Origin: Natronococcus roseus
GTDB taxonomy: Archaea; Halobacteriota; Halobacteria; Halobacteriales; Natrialbaceae
DNA length: 64,000 nt
Assembly: GCF_043677095.1 (NCBI RefSeq)
Contig: NZ_JBHLJR010000001.1
Span: 186,001-250,000, forward strand
Direction of reading: 5' to 3'
A program made the position numbers and the translations under genes. Position 1 is the first letter of the stretch. Every line of letters begins with the position of its first letter. Shown here in pieces: positions 1 to 8,914 of this stretch. The notes beneath the pieces are model-generated. The model had not been told where the DNA came from and made no database searches. It was given only the letters and a program-made list of their open reading frames with translations.

Positions 1-528
1 GACGACGGCGAGATTCTCGAGGACGACAGCACGACGACCCGCGACCGTGAGTACGGCGAGTGGCCCGACTCCAGCGACGTCGGTCCACCGGTCGAGCGCG
101 GGAGCGACGACGAGCCCGACGACTGGCCCGACAGGGAGTCCGAACCGCTCGAGGACGACGCGATCTTGCTCGACACCGGTGCCGAGATGATCGAGGCGAA
201 CTCGAGCGACGGCAAGACCGAGCCTGAAACGGGACCCGAACCGTCAGGACCGGGGAGTTCGCCCGCAGGCGGTCCGCCGGCTTCGAGAAGCGAGGGGGCG
301 GCGACGGTCGACGCGGAACCCAGTGCCGAACCCGGGAGCGGCATCGAGCGAGCGAGCGAGGCGCCGACGCCCGGCAACGAAGGGGGGATCCCGGGCGGCG
401 ACGGCCAGGCGAAACTGCACTGCCCCCGCTGTGGCTTTACCGCGGGCACCGAACGCAGCTCCCTTCGGACCGGCGACATCTGTCCCGACTGTCAGATGGG
501 ATATCTCGGCGCACAGCCCGACCGCTGA
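1..528 (+). CDS. C-terminal part of a zinc-ribbon protein (5' end outside the window)
   Basis: The frame is open from the first base, so this is the tail of a longer gene; 175 codons are visible. Most of it is a low-complexity, very acidic linker rich in Glu, Asp, Pro, Gly and Ser, probably disordered. The last 35 residues form a compact zinc-ribbon-like unit with two knuckles, CPRC and CPDC, separated by about 21 residues. This layout resembles the haloarchaea-only family DUF7093, whose N-terminus carries a further zinc ribbon, but that part is not visible here. The role is unknown; protein or nucleic-acid binding through the ribbon is the only reasonable guess. Confidence 0.75.
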   Translation, partial: DDGEILEDDSTTTRDREYGEWPDSSDVGPPVERGSDDEPDDWPDRESEPLEDDAILLDTGAEMIEANSSDGKTEPETGPEPSGPGSSPAGGPPASRSEGAATVDAEPSAEPGSGIERASEAPTPGNEGGIPGGDGQAKLHCPRCGFTAGTERSSLRTGDICPDCQMGYLGAQPDR

Positions 529-684
529 CGCCGGTTTCGCGGTTCACGTTCTATTTCCTGAGTTTCTCACGATCGTGAGGTCGTTCCCGACTCGAGCGAC
601 GTTCGGGTTTGTCGCCCGACTCGAGCGGGAACCCCGACAGCGGCTATGAAAAGAGGTAAACACTCCCCCGTGTATCACCAATTC

Positions 685-1071
685 ATGAAGGAGTACAAGA
701 TGCGCCGCGGTGAGTATCTCGAGGAGCGAGTTCCCGATATGGAGGCCACTGTCGAGGACTACTTCGGACCGATTACGGACACCCAGGAGTTCAAGGGAAG
801 CGACCTGTACGTGATCGCCGAACCCGACAACCCCGTCTTCGAGAAAATCGTCGTCGGCACCGTCGAATACTCCGGCAAGAAGGACAAGCTCGCCGTCGAG
901 TTCCACGAACGCGACCCGACCGAACTCGGCCCCGACGAGCTCGAGGCCGCAGGCGAGGCCGTCGACGCGAAAAACGACTTCCTGCTCGAGGCGACGGGCC
1001 GGGACGCCAAGTCCCGCCGCGACTCGATGAAGCGGACGGTCGAGGACGATCCGGATCACGACTTCGACTAA
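685..1071 (+). CDS. DUF5611-like haloarchaeal protein
   Basis: A 128-residue soluble acidic protein starting MKEYKMRRGEYLEERVPD. It matches from memory the DUF5611 family, a conserved haloarchaeal protein without an assigned function. An in-frame ATG 39 bases upstream (646) would add 13 residues, but family members start with MKEYK, so the inner start was chosen. The N-terminal 90 residues look like a mixed alpha/beta domain. The tail is charged and ends in an Asp-rich stretch. It stands alone on the plus strand after the zinc-ribbon gene. No catalytic motif is visible. Confidence 0.8.
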   Translation: MKEYKMRRGEYLEERVPDMEATVEDYFGPITDTQEFKGSDLYVIAEPDNPVFEKIVVGTVEYSGKKDKLAVEFHERDPTELGPDELEAAGEAVDAKNDFLLEATGRDAKSRRDSMKRTVEDDPDHDFD

Positions 1072-1286
1072 CTGTACTCACCGAACGCGGCGGAACCGCG
1101 TTCCCGACGATCGAATCGACGAGAACCGCCCCCGATTTTCGTTCGGGCGATCGGATCCCTTCTCCGACGGCCGGCTCGCAGCGTCGACTGCCCGCGGTGG
1201 ATCTCGAAGACGTCCGCTCTCGAGAAACCGAACCAGCGGATAACGGTCCGAAACGGCTATCTGACCGACGCCGAACCCTACGAACG

Positions 1287-1475
1287 ATGGAAACCGTTTC
1301 GTTCCTGCTCGCGATGGCGGTCGCGAACGTCGGCTTCGCCGTCGTCATCGTCGCACACGCCACGTTGACCGACCACGACGCCGGCAGGTGGCCCTACCTC
1401 ACGCTCGTGCTCGGGCTCGCTGGGGTCGCCGGCTACCTCCTCTACGACGGAATCGGGCCGTCGGATCCCTTCTAG
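1287..1475 (+). CDS. Small two-helix membrane protein
   Basis: A 62-residue hypothetical protein starting METVSFLLAM. Two hydrophobic segments (about residues 4-22 and 32-50) are separated by a short polar loop containing TDHDAG, which suggests a helical hairpin in the membrane. The frame is open upstream to 1197, but the extra residues are Arg-rich and unlike a coding region, so the inner ATG was preferred. Its stop codon overlaps the stop of the convergent PitA gene by two bases, leaving no intergenic space. Function unknown; the even acidic and hydrophobic composition supports a real gene. Confidence 0.6.
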   Translation: METVSFLLAMAVANVGFAVVIVAHATLTDHDAGRWPYLTLVLGLAGVAGYLLYDGIGPSDPF

Positions 1476-3025
1476 GCCAGGAAGACGTGCCGCGGTCGCT
1501 TCTCGAGGACGTCCCGGCCGAACTCGACGGCGTCGGCGAAGGCGTCGCTGCGGAAGAACTGCATGGCGTCCTCGCGGGAGTCCCAGCGGCTGGCGATGAA
1601 CATGTCGTTCTCATCCTCGAGATTGGCCAGCAGGTCGGTCTTGCGGTGGCCTTCCATGTCCGCGAGCAGGGCGCCGGCGTCCTCGAAGGTGTCGACGAAG
1701 TCCTCGCGATGTTCGGGCTTGACCGCGTAGAACATCCCCATCGTCCCCCAGGAGTCGTCGCTCGCGGGGCCGTCGCCCCGCTCGCCATCGGCACCGGCAG
1801 GCGCCCTATCGTCTCCCGCCTGCCGCACGATCTCGGGGAGGTCGGCGAGGAACCCGGCGGCGGTGTTGGCCGCCCGCTCGGTCTCCCAGAGGCTGACGAC
1901 GGCGGTTTCGCTCTCCTCGTCGGCGAGTTCGCTCGGCTCGTAGACGGCGGTCTTGACGTGGGTGTCGTAGTGATCGAAGTTCGTCCGGAGGCCGTCGACC
2001 TCCTCGTACAGCTCCTCGGGGTCGGCCGCCGAGTAGAGCACGACGGCGTGGACGTCCTCGCCGTGGGGCTGACCCGCGTAGACGCCCATCTCCTCGAGTT
2101 CGCTGCGGACCGACTCGTCGTCGTCCCCGTCGTCTCCGCCGTGGTGGCCGTCGGAATCGCCGCGATGGTGGCCGCTCGAGTCGCCGTGGTGGTCACCGTG
2201 TGCGGACTCGCCGTGATGGTGGCCGTGTTCGGTCTCGTCCTGTGGAATCGGCTCGCCCGCCAGGAACGCTCCTAACTGCTCGGGCGGGAACCGCCGCCCC
2301 GAGAGGAACCGACCGAACTCCGCGAACCGGGACGTCGAGGGGTCGAACCGCATCTCGTAGAGCAGGTCCTTGACGTCGGTCGGATCGTCGGCGAACAGCG
2401 TCACGCCCCACTCGAAGTCGTCCAGGCCGATGCTGCCGGAGATGATCTGGGTGACCCGGCCCGCGTACTCCTTGCCGATCTCGCCGTGACTCGAGAGGTG
2501 GTCGGCCCGCTCGTCGAACGGCAGGTCGTACCAGTTGTCCGCGTCGCCGCGGCGTTTGTCCATCGGGTAGAAGCTGACGAACTCGCTGTCCGGAATCGTT
2601 GGCTTCAGCCGGGTTTCGATATACCGGCGCATCCCGGTGTCCTCGACCTCCTCGTCGTCCTCGAAGAACTCCTCGGACATGTACCCCGACACCTCGGTCA
2701 CCGAGAGGTACGAATCCGCGCGCTCGGTGTACTCCGCGAGCGCGGTCTGTTCGAACCCGCGCTCCAGCGCGTCGATGTCGGAAAGCGTGGGCCGCAGGTG
2801 GAGCACCAGCAGATCGGCCTTGTGGCCGAGCATCGCGAACGTCGCCGACTCGCCCTCTTCGGCGTCGACGGCGTCCTCGGCGGCCGAGAGGTAGTCGACC
2901 CCCTCCTCGAGCGCGCTCGAGCGGTGCCGTTCGGGGGCGTCCCGCCAGGCGTCCCAGTCGATCGACCGGAAGTCGTGGAGCACGTACCAGCCCTCTTCGG
3001 TCTGTGGCGGTCGTCGTCGTTCCAT
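1472..3025 (-). CDS. pitA: PitA-type chlorite dismutase / monooxygenase-domain fusion
   Basis: A 517-residue fusion. Residues about 1-245 are a chlorite-dismutase-like heme-binding domain (starts MERRRPPQTEEGWYVLHD and carries a typical FVSFYPMDKRR segment). A His/Asp-rich linker follows at about 262-305, with many HH, DGHH and GDHH repeats. Then come two ferredoxin-like segments of the antibiotic-biosynthesis-monooxygenase type (about 310-517). This order is the haloarchaeal PitA architecture; related prokaryotic proteins act in coproheme decarboxylation (HemQ) rather than chlorite removal, so a heme-synthesis role is the best inference. The His-rich linker could bind metal. It is convergent with, and overlaps by four bases, the small membrane gene at 1287. 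Confidence 0.88.
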   Translation of the reverse strand: MERRRPPQTEEGWYVLHDFRSIDWDAWRDAPERHRSSALEEGVDYLSAAEDAVDAEEGESATFAMLGHKADLLVLHLRPTLSDIDALERGFEQTALAEYTERADSYLSVTEVSGYMSEEFFEDDEEVEDTGMRRYIETRLKPTIPDSEFVSFYPMDKRRGDADNWYDLPFDERADHLSSHGEIGKEYAGRVTQIISGSIGLDDFEWGVTLFADDPTDVKDLLYEMRFDPSTSRFAEFGRFLSGRRFPPEQLGAFLAGEPIPQDETEHGHHHGESAHGDHHGDSSGHHRGDSDGHHGGDDGDDDESVRSELEEMGVYAGQPHGEDVHAVVLYSAADPEELYEEVDGLRTNFDHYDTHVKTAVYEPSELADEESETAVVSLWETERAANTAAGFLADLPEIVRQAGDDRAPAGADGERGDGPASDDSWGTMGMFYAVKPEHREDFVDTFEDAGALLADMEGHRKTDLLANLEDENDMFIASRWDSREDAMQFFRSDAFADAVEFGRDVLEKRPRHVFLA

Positions 3026-3141
3026 ACGCGCGGGTTAGACCGGCGCCGTCAAGAAGGACAGGGTTTCGCGCTACCGTTCGACTATCGAACCCCCGCGAAT
3101 GTCTGCCGCCACTTCAGGTACCTCGAGAACGACCGCCGACC

Positions 3142-3465
3142 GACCGAACCGATTCACGGTCGCGCCGATCGACGCTTCGGCCGGTCGGCGCGACCGCCGG
3201 AGTCGCGCTCGCCGCCGGCTGCACCGAAGGAACGGGCGACGGCGAGGGCGATCAAAACGAGAGCGACGAGACGGTCACCGACGAAGCCGACGAGGACGAT
3301 CCCGATCCACCGGAGGACGACAAGGACGAGTGGGCGGACGTCCCGACGCTCGAGTTCGAGGCCGACACCGACGGCTGGATCGGGATCGAGCCCGAGGCTA
3401 TCGAGGACGAGGAAAACCCGGATATCGCCCTCTACGAGGGCCGCGAGTACGATTCCCAGCTATGG
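3142..3465 (+). pseudogene. Remnant of a halocyanin-like copper lipoprotein
   Basis: One frame encodes VGATAGVALAAGCTEG, a typical haloarchaeal lipoprotein signal end with lipobox AAGC. An Asp/Glu-rich spacer follows, then the opening of a cupredoxin domain (GWIGIEPEAIEDEENP and an EGREY segment). No start codon lies in this frame just before the signal; the nearest ATG (3099) is in another frame, so a frameshift or decay is likely. The match ends near 3455, before any copper-ligand His or Cys, and runs into AT-rich DNA bounded by a 13-bp direct repeat (ATTCCCAGYTATG at 3452 and 3482). It is read as a 5' fragment of a halocyanin-type gene lost by rearrangement. Confidence 0.65.
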
Positions 3466-3530
3466 TTATATTTTCTATATCATTCCCAGTTATGAGCAAC
3501 GGGGCTCGCGTTTCGAGCTATCCTCAATAG

Positions 3531-3722
3531 TACACTCGGCACGAAGCGTGACAACCGTCACTGCCATCTTGGAATCACCTCGTACTACACTCGGTATGAG
3601 GTGTCTTCTTCCACGGTACACTCGGTGCGAGGTGTACCAATCCACACTGCCGTCTCGGAATCAGCTCGTACTACACTCGGTACGAGGTGTCTCCCTTCCG
3701 TGGTACACTCGGTACAGGGTGT
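3531..3722. repeat. 86-bp tandem repeat with five 19-mers
   Basis: Five copies of a 19-mer close to TACACTCGGTACGAGGTGT start at 3531, 3586, 3617, 3672 and 3704. Spacing alternates 55, 31, 55 and 32, so the real unit is about 86 bp carrying two 19-mers, present about 2.2 times. The spacers are also similar: a longer one around CACTGCCRTCTYGGAATCA and a short one around CTTCYGTGG. The 19-mer is a weak palindrome with ACAC and GTGT ends. The block lies between the halocyanin remnant and the PadR gene and has no believable reading frame. Confidence 0.85.
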
Positions 3723-3843
3723 CCCTCCACCGGTCGCCAGAACTCACCGGGCGGTTCGAATCGCCGACGACGGTCGACGGATCCGTCACCCCTCGATCGG
3801 TCGCGCGCCCCTCGACCCTCCGTAAACGGGGGGTGACCGAAAC

Positions 3844-3853
3844 CCTTTACGTA
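3844..3853 (+). promoter_or_regulatory. TATA-like box before the PadR gene
   Basis: CTTTACGTAC lies 24-33 bases before the ATG at 3877, the position of the archaeal TATA element in a leaderless transcript. It is preceded by an A/C-rich stretch that could be the BRE. Confidence 0.5.
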
Positions 3854-3876
3854 CATCCCTCAAAACCTCGAGCCAC

Positions 3877-4398
3877 ATGCGGAAGAGTGGCCCGCCGAAG
3901 GGAGTGATCGCGTATCTCGTCCTCGAGTTACTCGAGGAGAAACCCCGCTACGGCTACGAGATTCTCAAGGAGATCCGCGACATCAGCGGCGGCCACTGGG
4001 AACCGTCCTACGGCTCGGTCTACCCCATCCTCTACAAGTTCGAGGAGAAGGGGTGGGCTGAACGGATCGAACGCGAGGACGAGCCCGACCGGAAGTACTT
4101 CGAGCTGACCGACGACGGACGCGAGGAGCTCGCCGACCGCCGGGAGAGCGGCGCCGAGAAGGCTCGAGACTTCGCCGACGTCATCCTCGGGTTCTTCCAC
4201 GTCTACGCGGCGTTTTCGACGGACGAGCGCTTCGAGATACCCGAGATGGAGGGAGAGTGGCGCTTCAACGAGGAGTTCAGCGCCTGGATCGTCGAACAGG
4301 TCGTTCGCCACCACGAACACTACTTCGACGCCGACTTCGAGCGCATCAAGGACACGCCCGAGGAGTTCTACGAGCGCCACGGGATCGACGAGGAGTAG
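3877..4398 (+). CDS. PadR-family transcriptional regulator
   Basis: A 173-residue winged-helix DNA-binding protein. Residues about 8-75 carry the PadR signature: LELLEEKPRYGYEILKEI, then GSVYPILYKFEEKGW and a RKYFELTDDGREEL wing. PadR proteins are usually dimeric repressors, often of neighbouring efflux or stress genes, with a C-terminal helical dimer region; here residues 90-173 are acidic and helical. No obvious target is adjacent (a repeat region on the left, a convergent protease on the right), so autoregulation or a distant target is possible. It starts at the ATG with a TATA-like box at the expected distance. Confidence 0.9.
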   Translation: MRKSGPPKGVIAYLVLELLEEKPRYGYEILKEIRDISGGHWEPSYGSVYPILYKFEEKGWAERIEREDEPDRKYFELTDDGREELADRRESGAEKARDFADVILGFFHVYAAFSTDERFEIPEMEGEWRFNEEFSAWIVEQVVRHHEHYFDADFERIKDTPEEFYERHGIDEE

Positions 4399-4563
4399 CC
4401 GTTCCGTCGCCCTCGAGGGCGCGACGTTTCCTTTGACTCGCTTCACGCGAATCCGATCGACACTGAGAGGCACCGCACGGGCTGTCGAAACCGGTTCGAA
4501 CGCGGTCGCGCTCGAGCGGGGGCCCGTCGATGAACGACGCCAGCCGACGATCGAATCGACCGC

Positions 4564-6396
4564 TCAGTTCAACAGCTGCGGCCCGAACAGCATCAACACG
4601 AAGCTGGCGAGCATCGCCAGCCCGACCGTCGTCGTCACCATCCTGACCATCCCGCGGGTGGCGTCGATCGGCAGCCGCGACATAACCGCCTCCGTGCTGG
4701 TCCGGAGGATGTGACCCCCGTCGAGCGGGAACGCCGGGATGCAGTTGAAGAAGCCGAGCTGAACGTTGATCCAGCCGGTCCAGAACAGCAGGTTGGCGAT
4801 GACGAACACCGTCCAGTCACCGAGTATGGAGAGCGAGCCCTCGACCTGATAGAAGTTCTCGACCCCACCGGTGAAGCCCGCGAAGTTGAACGGCAGGACG
4901 TCGAGAAAGCCCGCCAGCGGGAGGAACAGCGCGAAGCCGATCTTCCCGAGGAACGAGTCGACGAGCGGGCTGACCTGCTCGTCGCCGTCGCCACCGAGGA
5001 CGGAGAGGTACGCCTCGGCGGGGTAGTGCTGGACGCCGAGCGCCTCGGCCGAGATGCCGGAGACGCCCTCGACCGGCTGGTAGCCAGCGGTTCCGCCGCC
5101 GGTGACCTGGCTTCGGTCGCCGAGGGTAATCTCGTACTCGACGCGCTCGCCGTCGAGGTAGCCCGCGATCGTGACCTCGTCGTCGGGATCGGTCTCGCCG
5201 AGTCTGTCCTGGAGCACCGACGCGGACTGGGTGCGATCACCGTCGAGTTCGGTGATAACCATCTGTTCTCCGGCGGGAGCGCCGGCGTCGGCGAGCGGTC
5301 CGTCCTCGACGATCGTAACGGCCGCGCCGATCGGGACCTCCCGTTCGTCGGTGTCGCCGTCCTCGCCGACGGTCAGCGTGACGATCTCGTCGTCGCCGGC
5401 TGCCTCGAGCAGTTCGTCCTCGGTCGCGACCGGTTCGCCGTCGACCGCGAACACCGATTCCCCGGTGTCGACGCCGGCCGGGTTCCCGTCGATGGCCGCG
5501 GTCACGACCAGCGATCGCTGGACGGTCACGGTCTCCTCGTCGTTGCGCTCGAGTTCGACGGTCTCGCCGTCGGCGGTCTCGAGCAGCTCGAGGAAGTGAT
5601 CGTTGTCTTCGATCTCCTCGCCGTTGATCGCGGTGATGCGGTCGTTGGGTTCGAGGCCGGCGTCGGCGGCTGGCGAGCCGGGGGCGACCCCGCCGACGGC
5701 GGCACCGGGAGCGACGGCGATCGAACCGACGACGGGTCCGAAAAGCAGGGCGAACGCGACGATCGTGATCGCGAAGTTGTTGGTGACGCCGGCGGCGAAC
5801 ATCCGGGTCTGGGCCCCGCGATCGGCCTTCTTGCTGCTCTCCTGGTCGGGTTCGACGAAGGCCCCGATCGGGAGAACCGCGAGCATCGCGACGCCCATCG
5901 AGTTGATGTCGATGTCCTCGACGCGACAGAGTAGGCCGTGACCGCCCTCGTGGACGACCAGACCGACGAGCAGTCCGAAGACGATACCGGGCGTCGCGGA
6001 GAGGGGGAGAAAGTCGTTGACGCCGGGGATGATCAGTACGTTGCGGGGCTGCTGGACCGACGACGTTGGTTGGGGTGCCGATAGCGCGGCGATCGCCGCG
6101 AACAGGAGGAAGGCGAACATCGCGACCATGACGACGATCGCGATGCCGATTCCGACGTTGGCCCACGCTCGCCAGAACCGCTTCGGTCCGGAAAGCCAGT
6201 CCAGGAACTTCCGGCCGCGCTTGGTGTGAAACGTCGTGATCGGTCCCTGCGTCCCGACGTAGCTGGGCAACAGTCCGGCGTTGCGAAGCGAGAGGATCAG
6301 GAACCAGTAGGCGAGAAGGCCGATAACTACCCACGTCAGCGTCGTCGAACCGAAGAGCTCCGGAACCGAGACGAAAGCTGGAGCGCCGTGTTGCAT
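4564..6396 (-). CDS. Site-2 protease family intramembrane metalloprotease with PDZ domains
   Basis: A 610-residue polytopic membrane protein of peptidase family M50. The zinc motif HEGGH is at residues 149-153 in a membrane segment, and the second site lies in FPLDGGHIL near the C-terminus, giving the split S2P core. Between them are two or three PDZ-like stretches (about 225-430; for example GSPAADAGLEPNDRITAING) that would sit outside the core and gate substrate. There are N-terminal helices at about 20-38 and 80-105. The family cleaves membrane-bound regulators or signal-peptide remnants; no substrate is indicated here. It is convergent with padR. A second, shorter M50 protein is encoded at 11674. 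Confidence 0.9.
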   Translation of the reverse strand: MQHGAPAFVSVPELFGSTTLTWVVIGLLAYWFLILSLRNAGLLPSYVGTQGPITTFHTKRGRKFLDWLSGPKRFWRAWANVGIGIAIVVMVAMFAFLLFAAIAALSAPQPTSSVQQPRNVLIIPGVNDFLPLSATPGIVFGLLVGLVVHEGGHGLLCRVEDIDINSMGVAMLAVLPIGAFVEPDQESSKKADRGAQTRMFAAGVTNNFAITIVAFALLFGPVVGSIAVAPGAAVGGVAPGSPAADAGLEPNDRITAINGEEIEDNDHFLELLETADGETVELERNDEETVTVQRSLVVTAAIDGNPAGVDTGESVFAVDGEPVATEDELLEAAGDDEIVTLTVGEDGDTDEREVPIGAAVTIVEDGPLADAGAPAGEQMVITELDGDRTQSASVLQDRLGETDPDDEVTIAGYLDGERVEYEITLGDRSQVTGGGTAGYQPVEGVSGISAEALGVQHYPAEAYLSVLGGDGDEQVSPLVDSFLGKIGFALFLPLAGFLDVLPFNFAGFTGGVENFYQVEGSLSILGDWTVFVIANLLFWTGWINVQLGFFNCIPAFPLDGGHILRTSTEAVMSRLPIDATRGMVRMVTTTVGLAMLASFVLMLFGPQLLN

Positions 6397-6470
6397 CTAC
6401 CGTAGTTCGGGGTGGGGCTCTCAAATGGTTTGTGTTGGCCGGAGCCCGCCGGGCGACGGCAGAGAACCTG

Positions 6471-8168
6471 TTAGCGATCCCGACGGAGTCGCGCGACGAC
6501 GAACTCCCGGTCGACCTTCTCGAGGAATGGGCCGAGCTTCGGTCCCTGTTTCTCGTCGAAAAAGAGCCGGTAGCCGGCGCCAAAGAAGTCGCCGATATCG
6601 ACGTCGTGGCGCTTCGCCGTCTCGTAGATTTCGCCCTGGATCTCGTCGGGCCCGTGGCCCGCCGCGACGAAGTCGGCGAGCTCCTCGAGGGCGTCCTCGG
6701 TCGCCGCATCGAACTCGTGGTCCGGAATCGCGCTGCGCTTGAGCTCGTAGTCGAACTCGTTTTCGGTCCGACGCGCCCAGTTGCGGGCCTGCTCGACGCG
6801 CTCCAGGGCGCCTTCGACGGCCCACTCGGGGGCGTCCTCGGGGATGTGGCCCTCCTTGCGGGCGACCTCCTCGCGCAGCTCGGGGTCGTCGAACATGCCG
6901 AGCACCGCGGCAAAGGTGTAGGGCAGGCGAATCCGCTCCTCTCGCGGTTCTTCCACGACGAGGGGATAGACCCGTTCGGCGAACGCCTGCTCGTCCTCGC
7001 CGGCGTCGACCTCGTCAAAGTACGTTGCCTCGAAGCGGTCGAACTCGTCGACGAGCTGGTCGAGGCGCTCGATGCTGAAGTCCCGGGCCTTCGAGGGATC
7101 CTTCGCGAAGAAGTACCGCAACACCTCGGGCTCGAGTAGCTCGAGGACGTCCGAGACGAGGATGACGTTGCCCTCCGAGGAGGAGAACGGTTCGCCCTCG
7201 AGGGTGAACCACTCGTAGACCATCGGCACCGGTGGTTCGATCTCGAGGACGTTCCGCGCGACGTCCTGGCCGCTGGGCCACGATCCCTCGGCGTGGTCCT
7301 TGCCGAACGGCTCGAAGTCGACGCCCAGCGCCTGCCACTGGCCGGGCCACTCGAAGCGCCAGGGCATCTTTCCCTCGCGGATCGTGGCCGTTCCCTCGTG
7401 GCCGCAGCCGTCGATAGTCCGGTCGCCGGCGTCCATGTCGGTACAGCGGTAGTCGACGGTCACGGGGTCGCTCTCTAGATCGACGCCCGTCACCGTCTCG
7501 GTGACCTTGCCACACTCCTCACAGATCGGATTGAACGGGACGTAGTCCTCGTCGACCTTGTCCTGGTACTGTGAGAGCACCTCGCGGGCCCGCTCTCGGT
7601 TGGCCAGGACGTGACGGGTGACGTCGTCGAACTCGCCGTCGGTGTAGAGCTCGGTCGTCGAGACCAGGTCGATCGGGACGTCCATCGCATCGGCGCTGTC
7701 CTGGATAATCCCCGAGAAGTGCGCGCCGTAGGAGTCACAGCAGCCGAACGGGTCCGGAATGTCGGTGTACGGCGAGCCGAGGTTCCGCCCGAGTGCGCCC
7801 GCGTCGACCTCGCCAAGATCGACGAGATTTCCCTCGAGATCACACAGCGTTCGCGGGAGCTTCCGAAGCGGGTCGCGGTCGTCGGCGGTAAACACCTGTT
7901 GGACCTCGTGACCGCGCTCGCGGAGCACCTCGGCGACGTAGTAGCCTCGCATCACCTCGTTGACGTTACCCAGGTGCGGGACGCCGGAGGGAGAGATCCC
8001 GCCCTTGATCACGATCGGCTCGTCGGGATCCCGCTCCTCGACCCGGTCGGCAACCGTGTCGGCCCAGAAGACGTGACGAGCGCCGTCGCCGTCCTCGCGC
8101 TGGAGGGTGTAGGGGCTCTCGGCGTCCGGCTCGCCGTCGTCGGTCGTTTCGTCGTCGTTTGCACTCAT
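6471..8168 (-). CDS. lysS: Lysyl-tRNA synthetase, class I
   Basis: A 565-residue class I LysRS, the archaeal type unrelated to the bacterial class II enzyme. It charges tRNA-Lys with lysine using ATP in the cytoplasm. The HIGH-type motif is in SPSGVPHLGN (residues 59-68), the KMSKS-type loop is FSSSEGNVI (about 285), and a zinc-binding insertion has the Cys pairs CEEC and CGHEG. A short acidic N-terminal extension of about 20 residues precedes the core. The start codon overlaps the stop of pyrH as ATGA, so the two are co-transcribed with pyrH first. Confidence 0.95.
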   Translation of the reverse strand: MSANDDETTDDGEPDAESPYTLQREDGDGARHVFWADTVADRVEERDPDEPIVIKGGISPSGVPHLGNVNEVMRGYYVAEVLRERGHEVQQVFTADDRDPLRKLPRTLCDLEGNLVDLGEVDAGALGRNLGSPYTDIPDPFGCCDSYGAHFSGIIQDSADAMDVPIDLVSTTELYTDGEFDDVTRHVLANRERAREVLSQYQDKVDEDYVPFNPICEECGKVTETVTGVDLESDPVTVDYRCTDMDAGDRTIDGCGHEGTATIREGKMPWRFEWPGQWQALGVDFEPFGKDHAEGSWPSGQDVARNVLEIEPPVPMVYEWFTLEGEPFSSSEGNVILVSDVLELLEPEVLRYFFAKDPSKARDFSIERLDQLVDEFDRFEATYFDEVDAGEDEQAFAERVYPLVVEEPREERIRLPYTFAAVLGMFDDPELREEVARKEGHIPEDAPEWAVEGALERVEQARNWARRTENEFDYELKRSAIPDHEFDAATEDALEELADFVAAGHGPDEIQGEIYETAKRHDVDIGDFFGAGYRLFFDEKQGPKLGPFLEKVDREFVVARLRRDR

Positions 8169-8890
8169 CGTTCGTTGCTCGCCCAGTAGGTCGGCTCCTC
8201 GCCGACGCCGTCGGGAACGACGTCGGTTCCCTCGTGGTCGCCGTGGCGGACCGCGCGGGCGATGCGGTCGGGGTCGGTTCCGTCGAGGACGATCGTTCGC
8301 ATTCCGGATCGCTCGATGATCTTCGCCGCCAGCAAGTCGACCGGTGCGGAGGCGCCGGCGTTCATCTCGAGGCCGGCGATGACGTCGACGAGGTCCGCCG
8401 CGGAGAGGGTGTCGTACTTCGTCGCGTCGTCGACCTCGTTGGGGTCGTCGCTGTAGACGCCGGGGACGCTGGTCGCGTAGACGAGCAGGTCGGCGTCGAC
8501 GTACTCCGCGAGGGCGGCGCCGACGGCGTCGGTCGTCTGTGCGGGTGCGACCCCGCCCATGACCGAGACGTCGCCGCGGCGAAGCGCGTCGCCGGCCGCT
8601 TCGTAGTCCTCCGCCGGTGCGGTGACGGCGTCCTCGCCGAGCGCGGCGATGAGCAGGCGTGCGTTGAGCCGGGTGACGTCGATCCCCAGCTTATCGAGTT
8701 CGATCTCGTTGGCCCCCAGCTCGCGGGCGGCGCCGATGTACTCGCGGGCGACGCCGCCGCCCCCGACGACGGTCCCCACCCGGCAGCCGTCCGCGACCAG
8801 GTCCTCGATGACCGCGGCGTGTTCGGACACCCGATCGGCCCCGGGCTCGGGGACGAGGACACTCCCGCCGATAGAAACGACCACTTTCAT
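8165..8890 (-). CDS. pyrH: UMP kinase
   Basis: A 241-residue amino-acid-kinase-fold enzyme that phosphorylates UMP to UDP in pyrimidine nucleotide synthesis. It starts MKVVVSIGGSVLVPEP, whose Gly-Gly loop binds phosphate. Further family marks are VVGGGGVAREYI, GDVSVMGGVAPAQTTDAVGA and the C-terminal SGMRTIVLDGTDP. The frame is open upstream to 8992, but the N-terminal extension is not family-like; the ATG at 8890 matches homologues and has a TATA-like box 25-33 bases upstream. It is translationally coupled to lysS by a 4-base overlap. Confidence 0.93.
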   Translation of the reverse strand: MKVVVSIGGSVLVPEPGADRVSEHAAVIEDLVADGCRVGTVVGGGGVAREYIGAARELGANEIELDKLGIDVTRLNARLLIAALGEDAVTAPAEDYEAAGDALRRGDVSVMGGVAPAQTTDAVGAALAEYVDADLLVYATSVPGVYSDDPNEVDDATKYDTLSAADLVDVIAGLEMNAGASAPVDLLAAKIIERSGMRTIVLDGTDPDRIARAVRHGDHEGTDVVPDGVGEEPTYWASNER

Positions 8891-8914
8891 CCTAACGCGG
8901 TGTAGCGGGGTCGC

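Noticed and set aside
1388..2275. Long plus-strand open frame opposite pitA
   Set aside because: It is the complement of a clear PitA gene; its Val/Gly/Arg-rich translation has no domain and comes from GC-rich codon bias.
3531..3722. CRISPR-like repeat
   Set aside because: The spacers are themselves repeated, so it is a tandem duplication.
4711..5934. 407-codon plus-strand frame opposite the M50 protease
   Set aside because: Shadow of the S2P gene, which has catalytic motifs; the plus-strand product is a charged low-complexity string.
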